Of a DNA stretch of 64,000 nt, positions 35,713 to 52,600 are shown in pieces. Source of the DNA: Microvelia longipes (lineage: Eukaryota; Arthropoda; Insecta; Hemiptera; Veliidae). The stretch spans positions 82,108,598 to 82,172,597 of the forward strand of contig JACMZG010000008.1 in the NCBI GenBank assembly GCA_018340805.1. Reading direction: 5' to 3'. The position numbers and the translations under genes were made by a program. The notes beneath the pieces are model-generated. The model had not been told where the DNA came from, made no database searches, and worked only from the letters and a program-made list of their open reading frames with translations. Each line of letters begins with the position of its first letter. Within the stretch, counting starts at the first letter, position 1.

Positions 35713-36619
35713 AAGGTTTTGAGGAGAGATTTTGGTGTTGTTATTGTTTGACACTTCTAATCTTAAACTACATTTATTTCCTGCTCTTCTTTAATGACAC
35801 AGGACATAAAGTAAATAAAACATTTGAGAAAAAAATGTTCACATATTTTTTAAATAGAGCATTTATTTCACACTGAAGCATTTAAACACTAAAGCAGGGC
35901 TATAACAGTGCCAAAATAAAATCAGAATTAAAGTACCATTGTAGAAGGAAGCTTTTTTGATTTTTGTAGCTATTGGCAAACTTACAAAACAGGAGTAATA
36001 GTTTTTTATTACTATGTAAAACGAGTTAGAGTTGTCGAGATCATACCCCTAACATTGTAAATGAATAAAAACTAATAACACATATTCATAAGGTCCATAG
36101 ATGCTAGAGGGTGATAATTTAGCTCACCGCCTAGTTGTGGTACTAACCTAAAGATAGTAGTATTTTCTATTACTTATGTTTTGTAAATTCTAAATAGCTT
36201 CATAAGTTATACCTGTGGGGTTTTAGATTTATCAAATTTTGCTTATAACCAAGAATACTTAAATTTTAAAACACTTTAAAATTAACAACCATAAAAGAAC
36301 AAGAAGAAATATAAAGATGTTGTTTTAGTTAACAAAGAGAGCAGTTTTAATTTAAAATAAAAACTAAATATTTATATTTATAGAATCAAGTGATAAATTT
36401 AAACATAATATCTATCTGAGAGAGTCAAAACAGACGTCCAAATATTTTCTGCAGTTTGCACATCGAGAAAATATAATGCATAGAGATGACAGTCTCTACT
36501 TCATACCATCAGACAGTCTTAAGTAGAATAGTTGTGGCCGAGCAAAAGCTCGGTGAAAACTTTTCATTGTCATCTCTATGTGCTATATCTATGGCAATAA
36601 GAGTTGATTTAGAGTGTAA
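35713..36619. other. SRP54 3' flank
   Basis: Sequence downstream of the SRP54 stop codon (the gene reads leftward). It should hold the 3' UTR; one AATAAA on the minus strand lies near 36005 but I cannot tell whether it is used. Confidence 0.35.
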
Positions 36620-36717
36620 TTATTTGCCAAAACCTCCCATCAGATTGCCCAGACCTCCGGCTCCACCTGCTCCTTGCTGTAATTGCCTCATCATGTTTTG
36701 TAAACCAGGCATACCGC
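36620..36717 (-). CDS. SRP54: SRP54 last exon (C-terminal tail)
   Basis: Acceptor TTTTAG at 36718-36723; the first two bases complete a Gly codon. Encodes GMPGLQNMMRQLQQG followed by a Gly-rich tail ending LMGGFGK and TAA at 36620-36622. The end of the M domain and the glycine-rich tail resemble insect SRP54. Intact. Confidence 0.93.
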
Positions 36718-37734
36718 CTAAAATTATAAGTAAAAACAAATAGATTATTAATTACCACACAATAAACAATTTTGCTGTCAGTGATTTACTTTTGTTTTAT
36801 ATTTTTCTTGTTCGAGAACATTATGTCAAAAAAATCAGTTGACATTTTAAATTCTTTACCCATTCATTGGACTTGTAAGATCAAATCAAAGAAAACATAG
36901 TCAACACATAACTTTTTGCACTTGGTATACAAAGCTCAGTTTATGGTGATCTTTGCAATGTTTTAGTACATTTGGCTCAAGAGAAGTTGTTGTGCAATGT
37001 TTTAGATTCGTTAGGCATAATCAATAACCATGTGTATAATTAACTTATCTAGTTTTAGATATAATGTACAAATTTAATTTTCTGTTTGTTTAACGTAATA
37101 ATTTATTTTATGTATTTAAATTTTTTACTATAGTTTTACTTATTTCATTGTTAATTGTCATGTTTAATGTGATTGATTAGTACGCTGTGTGTTTTAGCAA
37201 TTCATTGTATATGAGCAGCCCCACTATGTATTTTTTTGTAAATATATTGTGTTTCTCTCATTATATCTACACTTTATAAGTTTATAAATACAAAATAATT
37301 CTGGCCACAGGTCATTCAAGCCTGGGGAATTTTCTTTGCTTTTTTACTCACCAATCCAGTCCTTGCTTAGGTTTTCAGCTTGTGCTTTATAGTCGGAACA
37401 ATAACACATCTACTCGTATGTCAATTTTCCTGGGGTTTTCACACTTTTATAAATTATGTTGATCAAAAGTATGCTTTTCCTTTGCTTTAATGCTCATTCT
37501 TCTTAATCAGATCTGCACAACATTTCGGCCAGACATAAAAAGTTAAGTTCATACTAATCTTTAATGTTTAATCGCATTTTCTTTGAAGAACTTAGGAAAA
37601 TTGACAAACAAAATGAAGTGTTACTGTTCAGACTATCAAATAAAAAATGAAAAAAGTAAGCAAGGAATGACAAACTACTTTGCAAGCATTCCATAGGATA
37701 TTCGCACAGCTAACTACAATTAATTTTGTAGTTA

Positions 37735-38112
<378 letters not shown>

Positions 38113-38536
38113 TTAAACAAGATAAAAATTAATTTAATAATTGCAATATATTTCATTATTGTATTATACGTTTTGTTAATTTATTTTTTTTAAGTAAAAC
38201 ATCATTCTTATTTGATAAAGGTAAACAAACTTTTCACATAATTTTAAATGTCCCACTATATATTATAGGCAATAATTTAAATAAAAACTGAAAGTTGAAT
38301 GACTATGGAATTATGAATTTCACATAAAGGCATTTATTTTTTTAAGATCAGTGCTCTCATCAGTGCTCAGTATTCTTAAGATTTCAAGACAATCTTATCA
38401 TTAAGATTGTCTTGAAATAGTCTAATCATCAATCAAGATTCTAAAAGATAAGTTAAGATTAAGGGAGATCTATTTTATGTTTTAACATAGGTTAAGTTTT
38501 GGTAAATCTTATGCAAACATAAGAACACAGTTTACT

Positions 38537-38735
38537 GAGTACCCGTGGTTTAGTGATAGAGTGCTCACCTTATGATCTTAAGGTTGAGAGTTCAAATCTA
38601 GCCAGAGAAAGACCTTATATAAGGTTATTTCTTGTACCGTTCTCTCAGGTCTTGCATTCAAGGCTGATCAACCAAGCCTAGGTTTTATGCAGTTAGTTTC
38701 CTTTGGCTGTTATGCAAATACAAAGTTGGATTATA
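38537..38735 (+). mobile_element. tRNA-derived SINE in an SRP54 intron
   Basis: The head resembles a tRNA: box A-like GTGGTTTAGTGATAGAGTGC and box B-like GGTTGAGAGTTCAAATC, about 33 bases apart. A ~130-base non-tRNA body follows. The anticodon stem is imperfect and there is no acceptor stem, so it is a SINE, not a tRNA gene. A tail or target duplication is not clear. Confidence 0.6.
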
Positions 38736-38950
38736 TGATATCATATTGATCATATGAGACAAATCCTGATACACTTTCCTCTGTCTCCAGCTCATGAGAA
38801 GACAAAGTTCTATGAGCTGATGGAGGGACAGAAAGATACTGAACCTGGGGGGCTGAGCACTGAAAAACTCGAGACTTGGATTTAGCGGTGTCTGTAAGTG
38901 ATAAGTGAGACACCTCCTAGTAACTGCGTCAATGTGTATGAAGAATCCGA

Positions 38951-39079
38951 CGTTTCACTTCCACTGTGGGAGGCATCTTCAGAGATGTAGGACATCATGG
39001 AATGCTATACAAAGCTGAACTAGAGCATTCCATGATGTCCTACATCCCTGAAGATGCCTCCCACAGTGGAAGCGAAACA
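38951..39079. repeat. Near-perfect 57-bp-arm palindrome
   Basis: The left arm (CGTTTCACTTCCACTGTGGG…GGAATGCT) and right arm (AGCATTCC…CAGTGGAAGCGAAACA) differ at about three positions over 57 bases, with a ~15-base loop (ATACAAAGCTGAACT). Each arm contains CTGAAGATG, a hairpin (GCCTCC/GGAAGC) and GAAAC, the same layout as the hammerhead-like motifs elsewhere in the window but with CTGAAGA. Confidence 0.9.
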
Positions 39080-39083
39080 TTGA

Positions 39084-39391
39084 CGCGGTCACCACAGGAA
39101 GTCCTAAATCTTCATGACAATAACCGCGGAAGCCTACGCAGTTTATCACCTCCTAGTAGTTGTGGAACTTTAGCTTTTTCAGATAAAGACTGTGGGAAAG
39201 AGTTTATGCACACTTACTATGAGGTTCCTCCGGGCACCTCTCCCTGACGGACTGAACCAGACTGGACAGAGTAGTAAATATAATGTGTATCTGGTGAGAC
39301 AAGAGGAATTGTTGAGATCAGTAAAAACTAGTAGCTGGTGGCAAGATGAGACAGATGGTACTGGACAAAGTACACTAGACAAACTATGAAA
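39084..39391 (+). pseudogene. Coding-like fragment, family not recognised
   Basis: Two overlapping open frames (38966-39247 and 39192-39389) read on as one protein if a single frame change is allowed near 39240. They give …LHDNNRGSLRSLSPPSSCG…YYEVPPGTSP, then DGLNQTGQSSKYNVYLVRQE and a tail …STLDKL. Its GC content and lack of stops are above the local background. Left of the palindrome, an opposite-strand frame (38731-38913: …QYLSVPPSAHRTLSSHEL…) looks faintly related. It may be a retroelement or gene fragment inside the SRP54 intron. No function assigned. Confidence 0.3.
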
Positions 39392-39450
39392 CAGACAAAA
39401 GGTGCAGTTCCGTAAAGGGGAGACCAAAGTTGTAATGTGCATAAACTCTA

Positions 39451-39576
<126 letters not shown>

Positions 39577-39689
39577 CTATGAACACAATATTTGTCAATC
39601 AAAACAAATTTAGAACTAGTGCTTTTTAATACATCAATGTTTCAATACATTTTTGCTGTCTGAGGACAAACTTTGCTTGTTCTTAGATA

Positions 39690-39822
39690 GCAAAAAATCA
39701 GGTACAGGGTACGGGTTTGATTTGACAAAAGCCTTTGATACTCTTCTCATAGCTATATTAATTGAAAAGCTTACATTTTATGGCTTTGAACATAATACAC
39801 TAAATTTCATTAGATGCTGCTT
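39690..39822 (+). pseudogene. LINE reverse-transcriptase fragment
   Basis: The open frame includes FDLTKAFDTLLIAILIEKLT and FYGFEHNTLNFIRCCL, matching the LINE reverse-transcriptase block that carries the first catalytic aspartate (F-D-L-x-K-A-F-D). Only about 45 codons remain, and the fragment runs straight into a dispersed repeat copy. A relic in an SRP54 intron. Confidence 0.7.
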
Positions 39823-40340
39823 AATTTTAATGATCCAACAAAAACCATAGATATAATGGTCATGTTTAAATGAAACTTAAAATAATTATATTTATTATGT
39901 AAAAAGATATACTTCCACCAAATTTCAACTCAATTAGACTATTTTCTGATTTTTATTTATTTTTTTAAGAAGTCAACAAGTAATTTAATAAGAATTTAAC
40001 TAATGATGATAATGTGATGAAACTTATTATTACATTTGTTGCAAATCTCAATCTGATCGTCAATTTTTGCCGCGCTTAATGTATTCTCAAAATATTTGGG
40101 TTAGTGATGTTATAAAAAAATGATTTCTCTTTTCTCCGATAGCACAACTTGATCTAAAGATTGATTTATTTACCAGATTTCAACACTCTAGCATAAATAC
40201 ACTGGGAAACACACAACATTGTAAAAACCACTTAAGTGGTCTTTAAAACACCTGAAACCGATAATTTAGGTGACATGCCATTTTTTGCAAATCTGATACT
40301 TTTACCTATATACCAAAGGCATAAATGAGGAAAAAATAAA
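39823..40340 (+). mobile_element. Dispersed repeat family 'R1'
   Basis: From ATGATCCAACAAAAACCATA through GTTATAAAAAAATGATTTCT and CACCTGAAACCGATAATTTA to GGCATAAATGAGGAAAAAAT. It lacks the 5' GAGCGAAGCGAG region. Confidence 0.75.
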
Positions 40341-40780
40341 AAAATAATTTATTCCCATGGAGTAACCAATCCAGTTACTAACCTCAGCAGAAGTGGCTTC
40401 ACCAAAGTGATCGGTCAAAAACTATATAATTTTGTAAAATTGTTTCTTATACTACAGGATCAACTCATTATAAATTTTAACTTATCTGCATGTCTTTCCA
40501 AATTTTTACAATTTTTCAAAAAAGTATGAACGTAATTTGATAAAAATGCAACTAATGTTGATAATGAAATGAAACTTAGCAGATTTGATGTTGTAATAAA
40601 TGAATAACTACATGCGGGCCAAATTTCCATACACATAGAATGTCTGTATATGAGCATGTGTTTACCATTGTAGCTCCCAGTGTCTTTGTGCTAAAAAGTT
40701 GAAATTTGGATTGAGTGAATCAAAGAAATAGGTATAGAATGTCAGAAGGTATACAAGAGCCTCAGACAGAAGGTGGGGGT
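40341..40780. mobile_element. Dispersed repeat family 'R1', central scrap, plus spacer
   Basis: At about 40490-40640 (plus strand) the family core is recognisable (TTGATAAAAATGCAACTAAT, GAAATGAAACTTAGCAGATT, CTACATGCGGGCCAAATTT). The rest is unassigned SRP54 intron. Confidence 0.55.
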
Positions 40781-41281
40781 CTTAGAATAATACTATATAT
40801 AGAAGGAGCGCTACTGATTACACGAAAGGCGGTTCACTGGTGCACCTAAGTAATGCTGCCACCCTAACAATGTTCCGGTTGCTGAATTATTATGTTCTAT
40901 TATTAATTAATGATTAATTATTCATAAAATACTAATATAAATATCGGTGCATTACAATATTTTAGGCATTTTAAATTGAAGTTTAACGTATTTATTAAAA
41001 TTATCTATAAAAAGTAGTCCACGTCAACTAAATGTAGATCCTCGTATTCTGCCATCTAAGACCAGTTTTATTAAATACTCAGCAGGTGTTTTAAGTTATT
41101 ATGTTTGTTCTTTACGATCTTTCTTCATTAATAGATATTCATGACAAATATTTGAAATAATGTTTCGTTGTCAGGTTGGCAGCATTACTTAGGTGCACCA
41201 GTCAACCGGCTTTCGTGTTATCAGTGGAATTACATTGTGTTTACAGTCCTGTGCTCCTTCTATATATAGTATTATTCTAAG
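40781..41281. mobile_element. DNA transposon (MITE) with 8-bp target duplication
   Basis: 501 bases with long terminal inverted repeats: CTTAGAATAATACTATATAT AGAAGGAG at the left and the reverse complement at the right. Subterminal inverted blocks AGGTGCACC and GGCAGCATTACTTAGG follow. It is flanked by exact copies of GTGGGGGT (40773-40780 and 41282-41289). An 8-base duplication fits hAT or P-like transposons. Non-coding interior; lies in an SRP54 intron. Confidence 0.9.
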
Positions 41282-41559
41282 GTGGGGGTGAACTCAGTGC
41301 TGGCATCTAGCGGCAGCTCTGAAACTAAATCTCTTAACCATAACATTCTTCCCAGTTTTTTAAGTTATTATTATGAAATCATGTTGAAAACAACACAAGT
41401 GTCTACTTGAGATAGGTCATTATTAAAGCAAATATTTGGATTAATCAGTTTTGTGCCAGAACTACACTTCTCATCTTTCTGACATTCTCAAATTACATAC
41501 TAGCGCTCCTGTTGACTAGCTACGGAACTAATCTTTACTTGTCCAAAATAATATATCAG

Positions 41560-41880
41560 GACCATCTTTCTTAATATATATTGTTTGGAGTGAATATGTT
41601 TATGCCATAAATAAGTGTACCAAGTTTCAGTTCAATACAGCTTGTTTTCATGTAATCATCAATGTTAAGTGATGTCATGATCTATATGGGTAACCACTGG
41701 AAATACAACAGATGTCTTTACTGTGTGAGAACGAGCAAAGCAAGTCTGAAGACGCACTGCATTATAAATTTTGTTATTTTCATAGTCTGAAGATAAGCTT
41801 AGCAAGTCTGAAATGGTGAAGATTGAATCAAGTGAATCAGATTCCCATACAGTTCCGAGTTATTCATTACCTGATTTTTA
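41560..41880 (-). mobile_element. Dispersed repeat family 'R1', 5' part
   Basis: Contains GAGAACGAGCAAAGCAAGTC and AGATAAGCTTAGCAAGTCTG, the two GAGCGAAGCGAG-type blocks, in minus orientation; decayed. Confidence 0.6.
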
Positions 41881-41912
41881 TATCTAAACTTATAACGTTT
41901 CTTTCGCAACTA

Positions 41913-42316
41913 CAGTCCATCATTTAGTTTAAAAATCTTGACAGGTCAGTTTAGACACCATTGATTCTTAAGAAAAAAAATCCCTGCAAGAAGGGAGCGG
42001 GAAAAAACTATGTAAACAAATCAGGTTATTTTATCAGTATTTTCTTCGCCATGTTTTTTTACATTTCTTTTGTGTAGTTTTATTTTAAAATATCATTCTT
42101 AAGATTAATTTGAAAGTAGTTTTCAAAACGATGTAATCAAAAGAAGAACCACAAACAAAGTGAACGATTGTTGGGAAGAAGGTTTTTTCCCTACAGCGGT
42201 TATTGTGGTGGGGATTTTTTTCTCTTTTCAAGTGAAAGGTTGGCAGCGGCTTCCCTGATTGGCCAATCCCCAAAATACTTATGACCTTGGGGATTTTTAA
42301 ACTAAATGATAGACTG
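41913..42316. mobile_element. Tc1/mariner-type MITE
   Basis: 404 bases bounded by CAGTCCATCATTTAGTTTAA and the complement TTAAACTAAATGATAGACTG, each directly next to TA (41911-41912 and 42317-42318), the mariner target duplication. A 62-codon minus ORF inside has no transposase features. Confidence 0.85.
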
Positions 42317-44591
<2,275 letters not shown>

Positions 44592-45021
44592 TAGACCAAG
44601 AGCCCAGGGGTGTTTTGTTAATAAAAAGAGTAATGGCTGGAACCGGTCTCAATTTTTTGTAAATACCTTCCTGAACAAGGATCTGCAATTCTGCCGACTC
44701 ATATCAGATGGGTGTCCCAGGCAGAACGCACTTTAGGGGTCAAAGGTTCTGCCTGGGACACCCATCCGATACGAGTCGGCAGAATTGCAGATCCTTGTTC
44801 AGGAAGGTGTTTACAAAAAAATGAGACCGGTTCCAGCCATTACACTGTTAGTTAACTTGGGTGGTAAATTTGACCTGTAAAGTGCGTTCTGCCTGGGACG
44901 CCCATCCGATACGAGTCGGCAGAATTGTAGATCCTTGTTCCGGAAGGTATTTACGAAAAATTGAGACCGGTTCCAACCATTACACTTTTTATTAACAAAA
45001 CACCCCTGGGCTCTTGGTCTA
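44592..45021. mobile_element. Three-armed foldback transposon, Harbinger-like target
   Basis: 430 bases. The ends TAGACCAAGAGCCCAGGGGT and the complement are flanked by TTA on both sides, the 3-base target of PIF/Harbinger elements. The terminal module (CCAAGAGCCC…AACCGGTCTC…TCTGCCTGGGAC) occurs three times: left arm (about 44592-44735, one orientation), then 44745-44850 and 44880-45021 (opposite orientation). The element is GC-richer than its surroundings and non-coding. Confidence 0.8.
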
Positions 45022-45149
45022 TTAGTGGAAAAGATATACTAATAAATACATAAATATATGAAGTAAATAAAGAAAGATAGATGATTATAAATAATAATAG
45101 ATGTATATGGATTAAAACCGTATAAAATAATTATGAAATATGAGCCATT

Positions 45150-45422
45150 TACAGGGTTTCCAATTAAAGTGCCATTCAAAAATTGAAGTGATTGGCAAAA
45201 TTTTATTAACTTGTTGCTCTCTATTTCTTTAAGTTGCTCAGGTGTAAAGGCCAATACATTAAAGTTGAGTAAACATTGGGAATTCAGCAAAGCAGAACAC
45301 GACACAATCAGATGTGATGGCGTTTCATCTTCTTTATTGCAGAATCTGTTGATCAAGCAGTTCACTAGATCCATTAGATGCAAATGTCTTTTGAGTCTGC
45401 AGTGACCAATAAGAACTCTCAT
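45150..45422 (-). pseudogene. LINE C-terminal (post-RNase H) fragment
   Basis: Encodes RVLIGHCRLKRHLHLMDLVN followed by CNKEDETPSHLIVSCSAL. This matches the C-terminal LTGH-x-x-L-x-x-HL-H-x-x-GL…C-x-x-C/H-C zinc-knuckle tail of Jockey/R1-type LINEs. About 90 residues match before the frame runs into AT-rich sequence at 45039. The upstream reverse transcriptase is absent. It is in an SRP54 intron, same orientation as the gene. Confidence 0.7.
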
Positions 45423-45473
45423 TATTTCACATCTCTTGCTTAGTGACTATATAGATGTATTTTTTGTTACTTA

Positions 45474-47559
<2,086 letters not shown>

Positions 47560-47589
47560 CTATAAAATATCGGGTACCTTTCAATCACC

Positions 47590-48210
47590 CCATCAGATTT
47601 GCTACGCTCATCCTCTATACTTTGGACTTGCTTAGATTGTCCCCAGATAAAAAACACATTAGTTTTATTCCCAGCAGTTACCCATCCAGGTACTGACCTC
47701 GCTCGATGCTGCTTAACTTTTATGATCCAACAAAACCATAGATATTAACTGTGGTATTGTAACAAAATTTAGTATACTTCACATACTTATTTATTACATT
47801 AAGAGACACAGTTGTACAAAATTTCTATTCAATTGGATTTTTTATTTTTTACAATTTAAAAAAAACGTATACAAGTTATTCAATACAAATTAGACTAATG
47901 CTGACATGGTAATGAAAAACATTTGATGGTCTTTTATATGACAACATGTGTACAAAATTTTAAACCAATCAACAAATTTTACTTTATTTTATAAATTTTG
48001 ACACTTTAGCTGAATCATTATTGCAGGTTAATGTAATAAAATAAAAACATTATTTTCCAAACAGATAACTAGAGCTAAAAGATTGATTTTTGTACCAAGT
48101 TTTGCAACTATCTAGCATAAATTTGTTGGGAGCTTAAATAACAGACCTGCCACACACACTACAACTTTGTGAAACCATCAGAGGTCTTAAAACACTGACG
48201 TCTTCAGGAA
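47590..48210 (+). mobile_element. Dispersed repeat family 'R1', decayed
   Basis: Recognised by ATTTGCTACGCTCATCCTC, ATGCTGCTTAACTTTTATGA, ATGTGTACAAAATTTTAAAC and GTACCAAGTTTTGCAACTAT. Its 3' part carries more small indels than other copies (for example TGTAATAAAATAAAAACATT where others have GACGTCATAAAAAACATT). Confidence 0.6.
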
Positions 48211-48576
48211 ATCCTTAAGATGACTACCAGTATGTACACCTACTATGCATTCTGAGTAAGATGGCTACCACTATGTACATCTACTATACATTCTGATTCG
48301 GAGTCCCGAGAGCCTCCATGGTAACATTTTAACATGGCATGTTTAGATTCATTATAATAATAAGCAGTGTAGACATTTGTAACATATTTAATTATTATTT
48401 ACTGATTATTTTTATATAAACTTTCATTCATTGTATAATTAACATAGCTCTAAGAGATTTGCCTTGACAGAACAATCAAAGTCTGTTTCAGCTGAGAGAA
48501 GTATACAGCTAAATCTATAACACCTCAAAGCAAAGTTTGTAATCAGATTCTTTTAAAAAGTGAAAAAGAAACTATC

Positions 48577-48836
<260 letters not shown>

Positions 48837-49498
48837 CTGGAAAAACATAGTTCTTGTTGAGTCTATTGAATAAGTTAATATTTTGAAAATTAATAAATAA
48901 AAATTAGGTTTTAGTATTATTATCTGGCAAGATAATTAATCAGATAAAGTGAAACTTAAAATATAACAATAATTACACGATTTTTATTCGATAGGTGATT
49001 CATGCTCTATTTGCTCATTGCTGACACTATTAAAAGTTACGCTACGTTTTAATTAGATCTATTTATAATAAAACTGAGAGAATATACAAGCGGCTGGGTT
49101 GGATTCCCTACCTCTGGGCATAGGAAACAAAGACGTTTCCGTAATCCTGCTGGTAGGGTCAAGGTGTAGAGTACTCCATAAAAATTCTAGTAAGAATTTT
49201 CTTATTAAAGATGTTGCATCATTACATTTGTTGTATATATGATTCTATGATATTATACAATTAAAGATTATTAATGGTAATGGTTCTTAATGTGTGGTTG
49301 TAAGGTGTCTAAACTAACATTTCACTGGTGCTAAACTTAAGTTTTGGAATCTCAACTCCCAATTTTTATTTCTTAGAAATGTCAAGAAATAAAAGTTATT
49401 AGAATAAAAACACAGATTTCGCCACTTGTCTGACAACATTGAGTTCTACACTTTTCATAATATTGATGAAAATATTTTATATAAAGTGGCAAAACCTT
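48837..49498. other. SRP54 intron between two corrupted exons
   Basis: AT-rich, nothing recognised. Confidence 0.4.
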
Positions 49499-49681
49499 TA
49501 AGAGTCTTTGAAGACGGGCGCTTTGGATCGCCTACGTTTGTAAGTCCACCAGCCATCTCCGTCAAAATCAGATACAGCTCTGACATTTTGTCACGAAGAT
49601 TGTTCACTTAATTTTATATTTAACAATCGGCTTCCAATAAAAAGCTGCGCATACTCTATTCCAGACATAAATTAAAGAGAC
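49499..49681 (-). pseudogene. SRP54: SRP54 exon (N domain), recognisable but corrupted
   Basis: On the minus strand, pieces in alternating frames spell the N-domain end: a VLN…L-x-x-E-ICAALLEAD-like start, NIKL, NNLRDK, EMAGGL (49541-49558), NKRR and a VFK terminus near 49505. Each piece lies where SRP54 requires it, but frame changes occur every few tens of bases. A 61-codon plus-strand ORF over the same bases is a shadow. Confidence 0.8.
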
Positions 49682-52600
49682 CTAGAACATGTCATCAGGG
49701 TTAATATCAAAGTTTAATATTTATTATTTAGAAAGATGTAAAAAAAAACAAGAAGAACATCAAATAGAATCATTAATAAACAAACTTTAACCCAAAACTA
49801 GAGATATAGGTCAGGGGTCAGGAGACTTTTTTCACATTGCTGAAAAAGCTTAAAATTTGTCTATGTACTATTTCTATTATAGAACTTGCAATATTACTCT
49901 ATAATAATATATTCTATCGTTTAGTTTAAAACAATCCCTAATGGTATTAAGATTGGTGGGGTGTTAATAACCTTCGCTTCCCACGGCGCAAATCATTTTG
50001 AAACTTCGCTTCAAATTAATCATAGAATCAAGTTGAAAATATGTAAACAAGTATTCAACATTAATATAATATCGTAGTAAATAAAACACCAAAGTGTTGT
50101 TTAACTTAATTCTGCTATCTCAACAATAAGGATTTTTTTTAGCTCTACCTACTTTTTAGATAGGAAATTTATATTTTACGAACAGTTCTTCATAGGTTCA
50201 TCACTTAAAAACGCGTCATCATTAGTGCATTTAAATAAATCGCACAAAATAAAGTACATGGAAAAATAAAGGTATTCATATAACAACGAAATATTTTAAT
50301 CTAACATGCGTATACTGCCTAAGATGTGATAGGAAAAATTATTTCAGTAATATATGTAAAATTGTAAATAACTCTCTATAATAAGCACTGAAGATGACAA
50401 ACAAGTATGGATAAGGAGAATCAACCTTATCTATAATTCCTAGTATACTACAACTCTAGAAATTGAGGTAACGGTTTTATGTATGTTCATAATTGCGAGA
50501 CTCCTCATATATTAGCCTTTGAGTGACATACATGTACAAAAACATCCAGTGAAAAAAAACGCTATGGATACTTTCTAGAGATGTATGTTCGAGATATCTC
50601 ATACAAATTAATGAGATCGTTATTTTAGCGGTAATCTCTATAGATGAGTAAAATGTTTAATACTGTTTTATTTTTAGTTTTAAGCATAATACGCATTATT
50701 ACGATTATATTATCGATCGATAATGGAAACTAGTCATAGTTAATAAAATAAATACATACACTGTATAGATATGTTTTATAGATCATTTGTCTTCAAAATC
50801 ATGATATATTAGATATGGATGCCTCTTTGCATGTTTTATATTTAATAAGCGAGATATATCTCTAATATATCCATATGAGTACACCATGTTTTTACAATAT
50901 AGAGATATAGAGGAAATTAATCAGGTCCGATAATAATCTTTGTAGTAGATTACAGGTGGAACACTGTATTTATATATAACAAGCTCGGGGATTGTGTGAT
51001 ATATGTGGGCACTTTCACGCTCTTAGTTATGAACAGCTCTGATGTGGGCTTCAGCCGCTTTGGGTATAAGAATCAAATTAGTGTTGTGGTTCAGCATGTA
51101 TGTGTTTGTGCAATTTAATATTTTTAAATATGTGTCTCTTTATACATTTTTATCTTCGCGTTTCTAGTAGAATATCTCTCTCAGATGGGATATATATTGT
51201 GACTGTTCTCGTATTGGAAACGAAGTGGTGTTGCTGAATTGCTCTAACCTAGAGATGTATCTTATTAAACTATCGCTCTACGCTTGTTATAACATTTATA
51301 TTGACTCTATTATATATTGCTCACTCTGTTTGAGGTATGATGTAATACGTTAAAAGTGCGAAAAATTACGTCTGCTGTATAAATAAAATTGCTGATCTAT
51401 CAACAACTGCATGTGTTATATTTGTCGACGTCTCACAGTGGAGGTAGAAAAATTTTGGTGTTTAGGGATTTCGCTCTCAATAAATATCTTTGTTAATTAT
51501 TACTGGTCGACTTTTTACTTTCTTCAATCCTTTTAATCTATATCTCAATTGCAGAGAACTGTCTCAACGTTAGAGATAATTTAACAGCTTAATTTTATAT
51601 AATGATTAATAAATATCGTAATATATAAATAGTATATATTGGTAGATAAATACACGATGTGTATAAGGGATCTTAACTATTCTTTGCCATTCTTGATTAC
51701 GTATTAAAGTAGTTGTGCAGAGCGACAATACGCTCTGCCGATATAGTGAGAATCTCTGGCTCTCTTCTCCTTACATATATGCAAAAACATTTTATGTTAT
51801 CTTACACTAAAAACCCACTTCCAATCTACAATAGAGTAAAAATATTCTTATTACACAACTTCCCTCATAAAAATATTATAATATATTATTCTATATATAA
51901 CTAATCTATTAAATAAGATTGTATATAATTAAATATGTCTACGTATAGATATATCAATGTAACTCTTAATCTCATTTAAACATACGCAGATGATTGAGCA
52001 CAGACACTTTTAAGCGATACAGCACACATCTTATGTGTAATAATTATAAACGATCTATCGTCAACTAGAATAATCAACTAGGGCTACTTGTTAGATAGAT
52101 TTCGTAACTGCTCAACCGTGTTCTCTTAATAGTTTATGCTATGGTATATAAACTGTCATTTTTATAAATTTTTGCATCAATATACTACCTCTGCCTGAGC
52201 ACATTTGTTATGGCATCTTTGCACATTATAATTTGGTGATTTTTTATAATGATAATTTGTTCATATTTTAAATAATATCGATTACATAATTGGAAATATG
52301 CTTTTAAGTTCATAGCATGAATTTCAAATTATATAAAATTGGCTGTAGTACTAATTACTAGTTTTTAATCTAGTATGCATAAGATACGTGATTATGATAT
52401 AATATTATCAAATTTAGTGATGTGGTATTATATTCACGTTATAGATACTATCGATAAATTTTGTTTAATATATTTTCTATTCTTTCTGTATATATGTTAA
52501 TATTTTATAGGTTGTCACATTTTATTTTGGCCGAATGTAGAATTTTTTCTTTTAAGAATTGATCCCAAGTTTTATATATATAATGTTAATATATATAATT

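Noticed and set aside
36486..36743. 85-codon plus-strand ORF with proline-rich stretch
   Set aside because: Antisense of the SRP54 Gly/Met-rich last exon.
38537..38610. tRNA gene
   Set aside because: Box A and B are present but there is no acceptor stem and the anticodon stem-loop is imperfect; fits a tRNA-derived SINE.
42085..42273. 62-codon ORF as a transposase remnant
   Set aside because: It lies inside the mariner-type MITE but has no catalytic motif or similarity.
49426..49611. 61-codon plus-strand ORF as a gene
   Set aside because: The opposite strand matches the SRP54 N-domain piece by piece; the plus ORF is a shadow.
49813..49835. hAT left end (CAGGGGTCAGGAGACTTTTT)
   Set aside because: No matching right end or target duplication found, and it sits in the suspect low-quality region.
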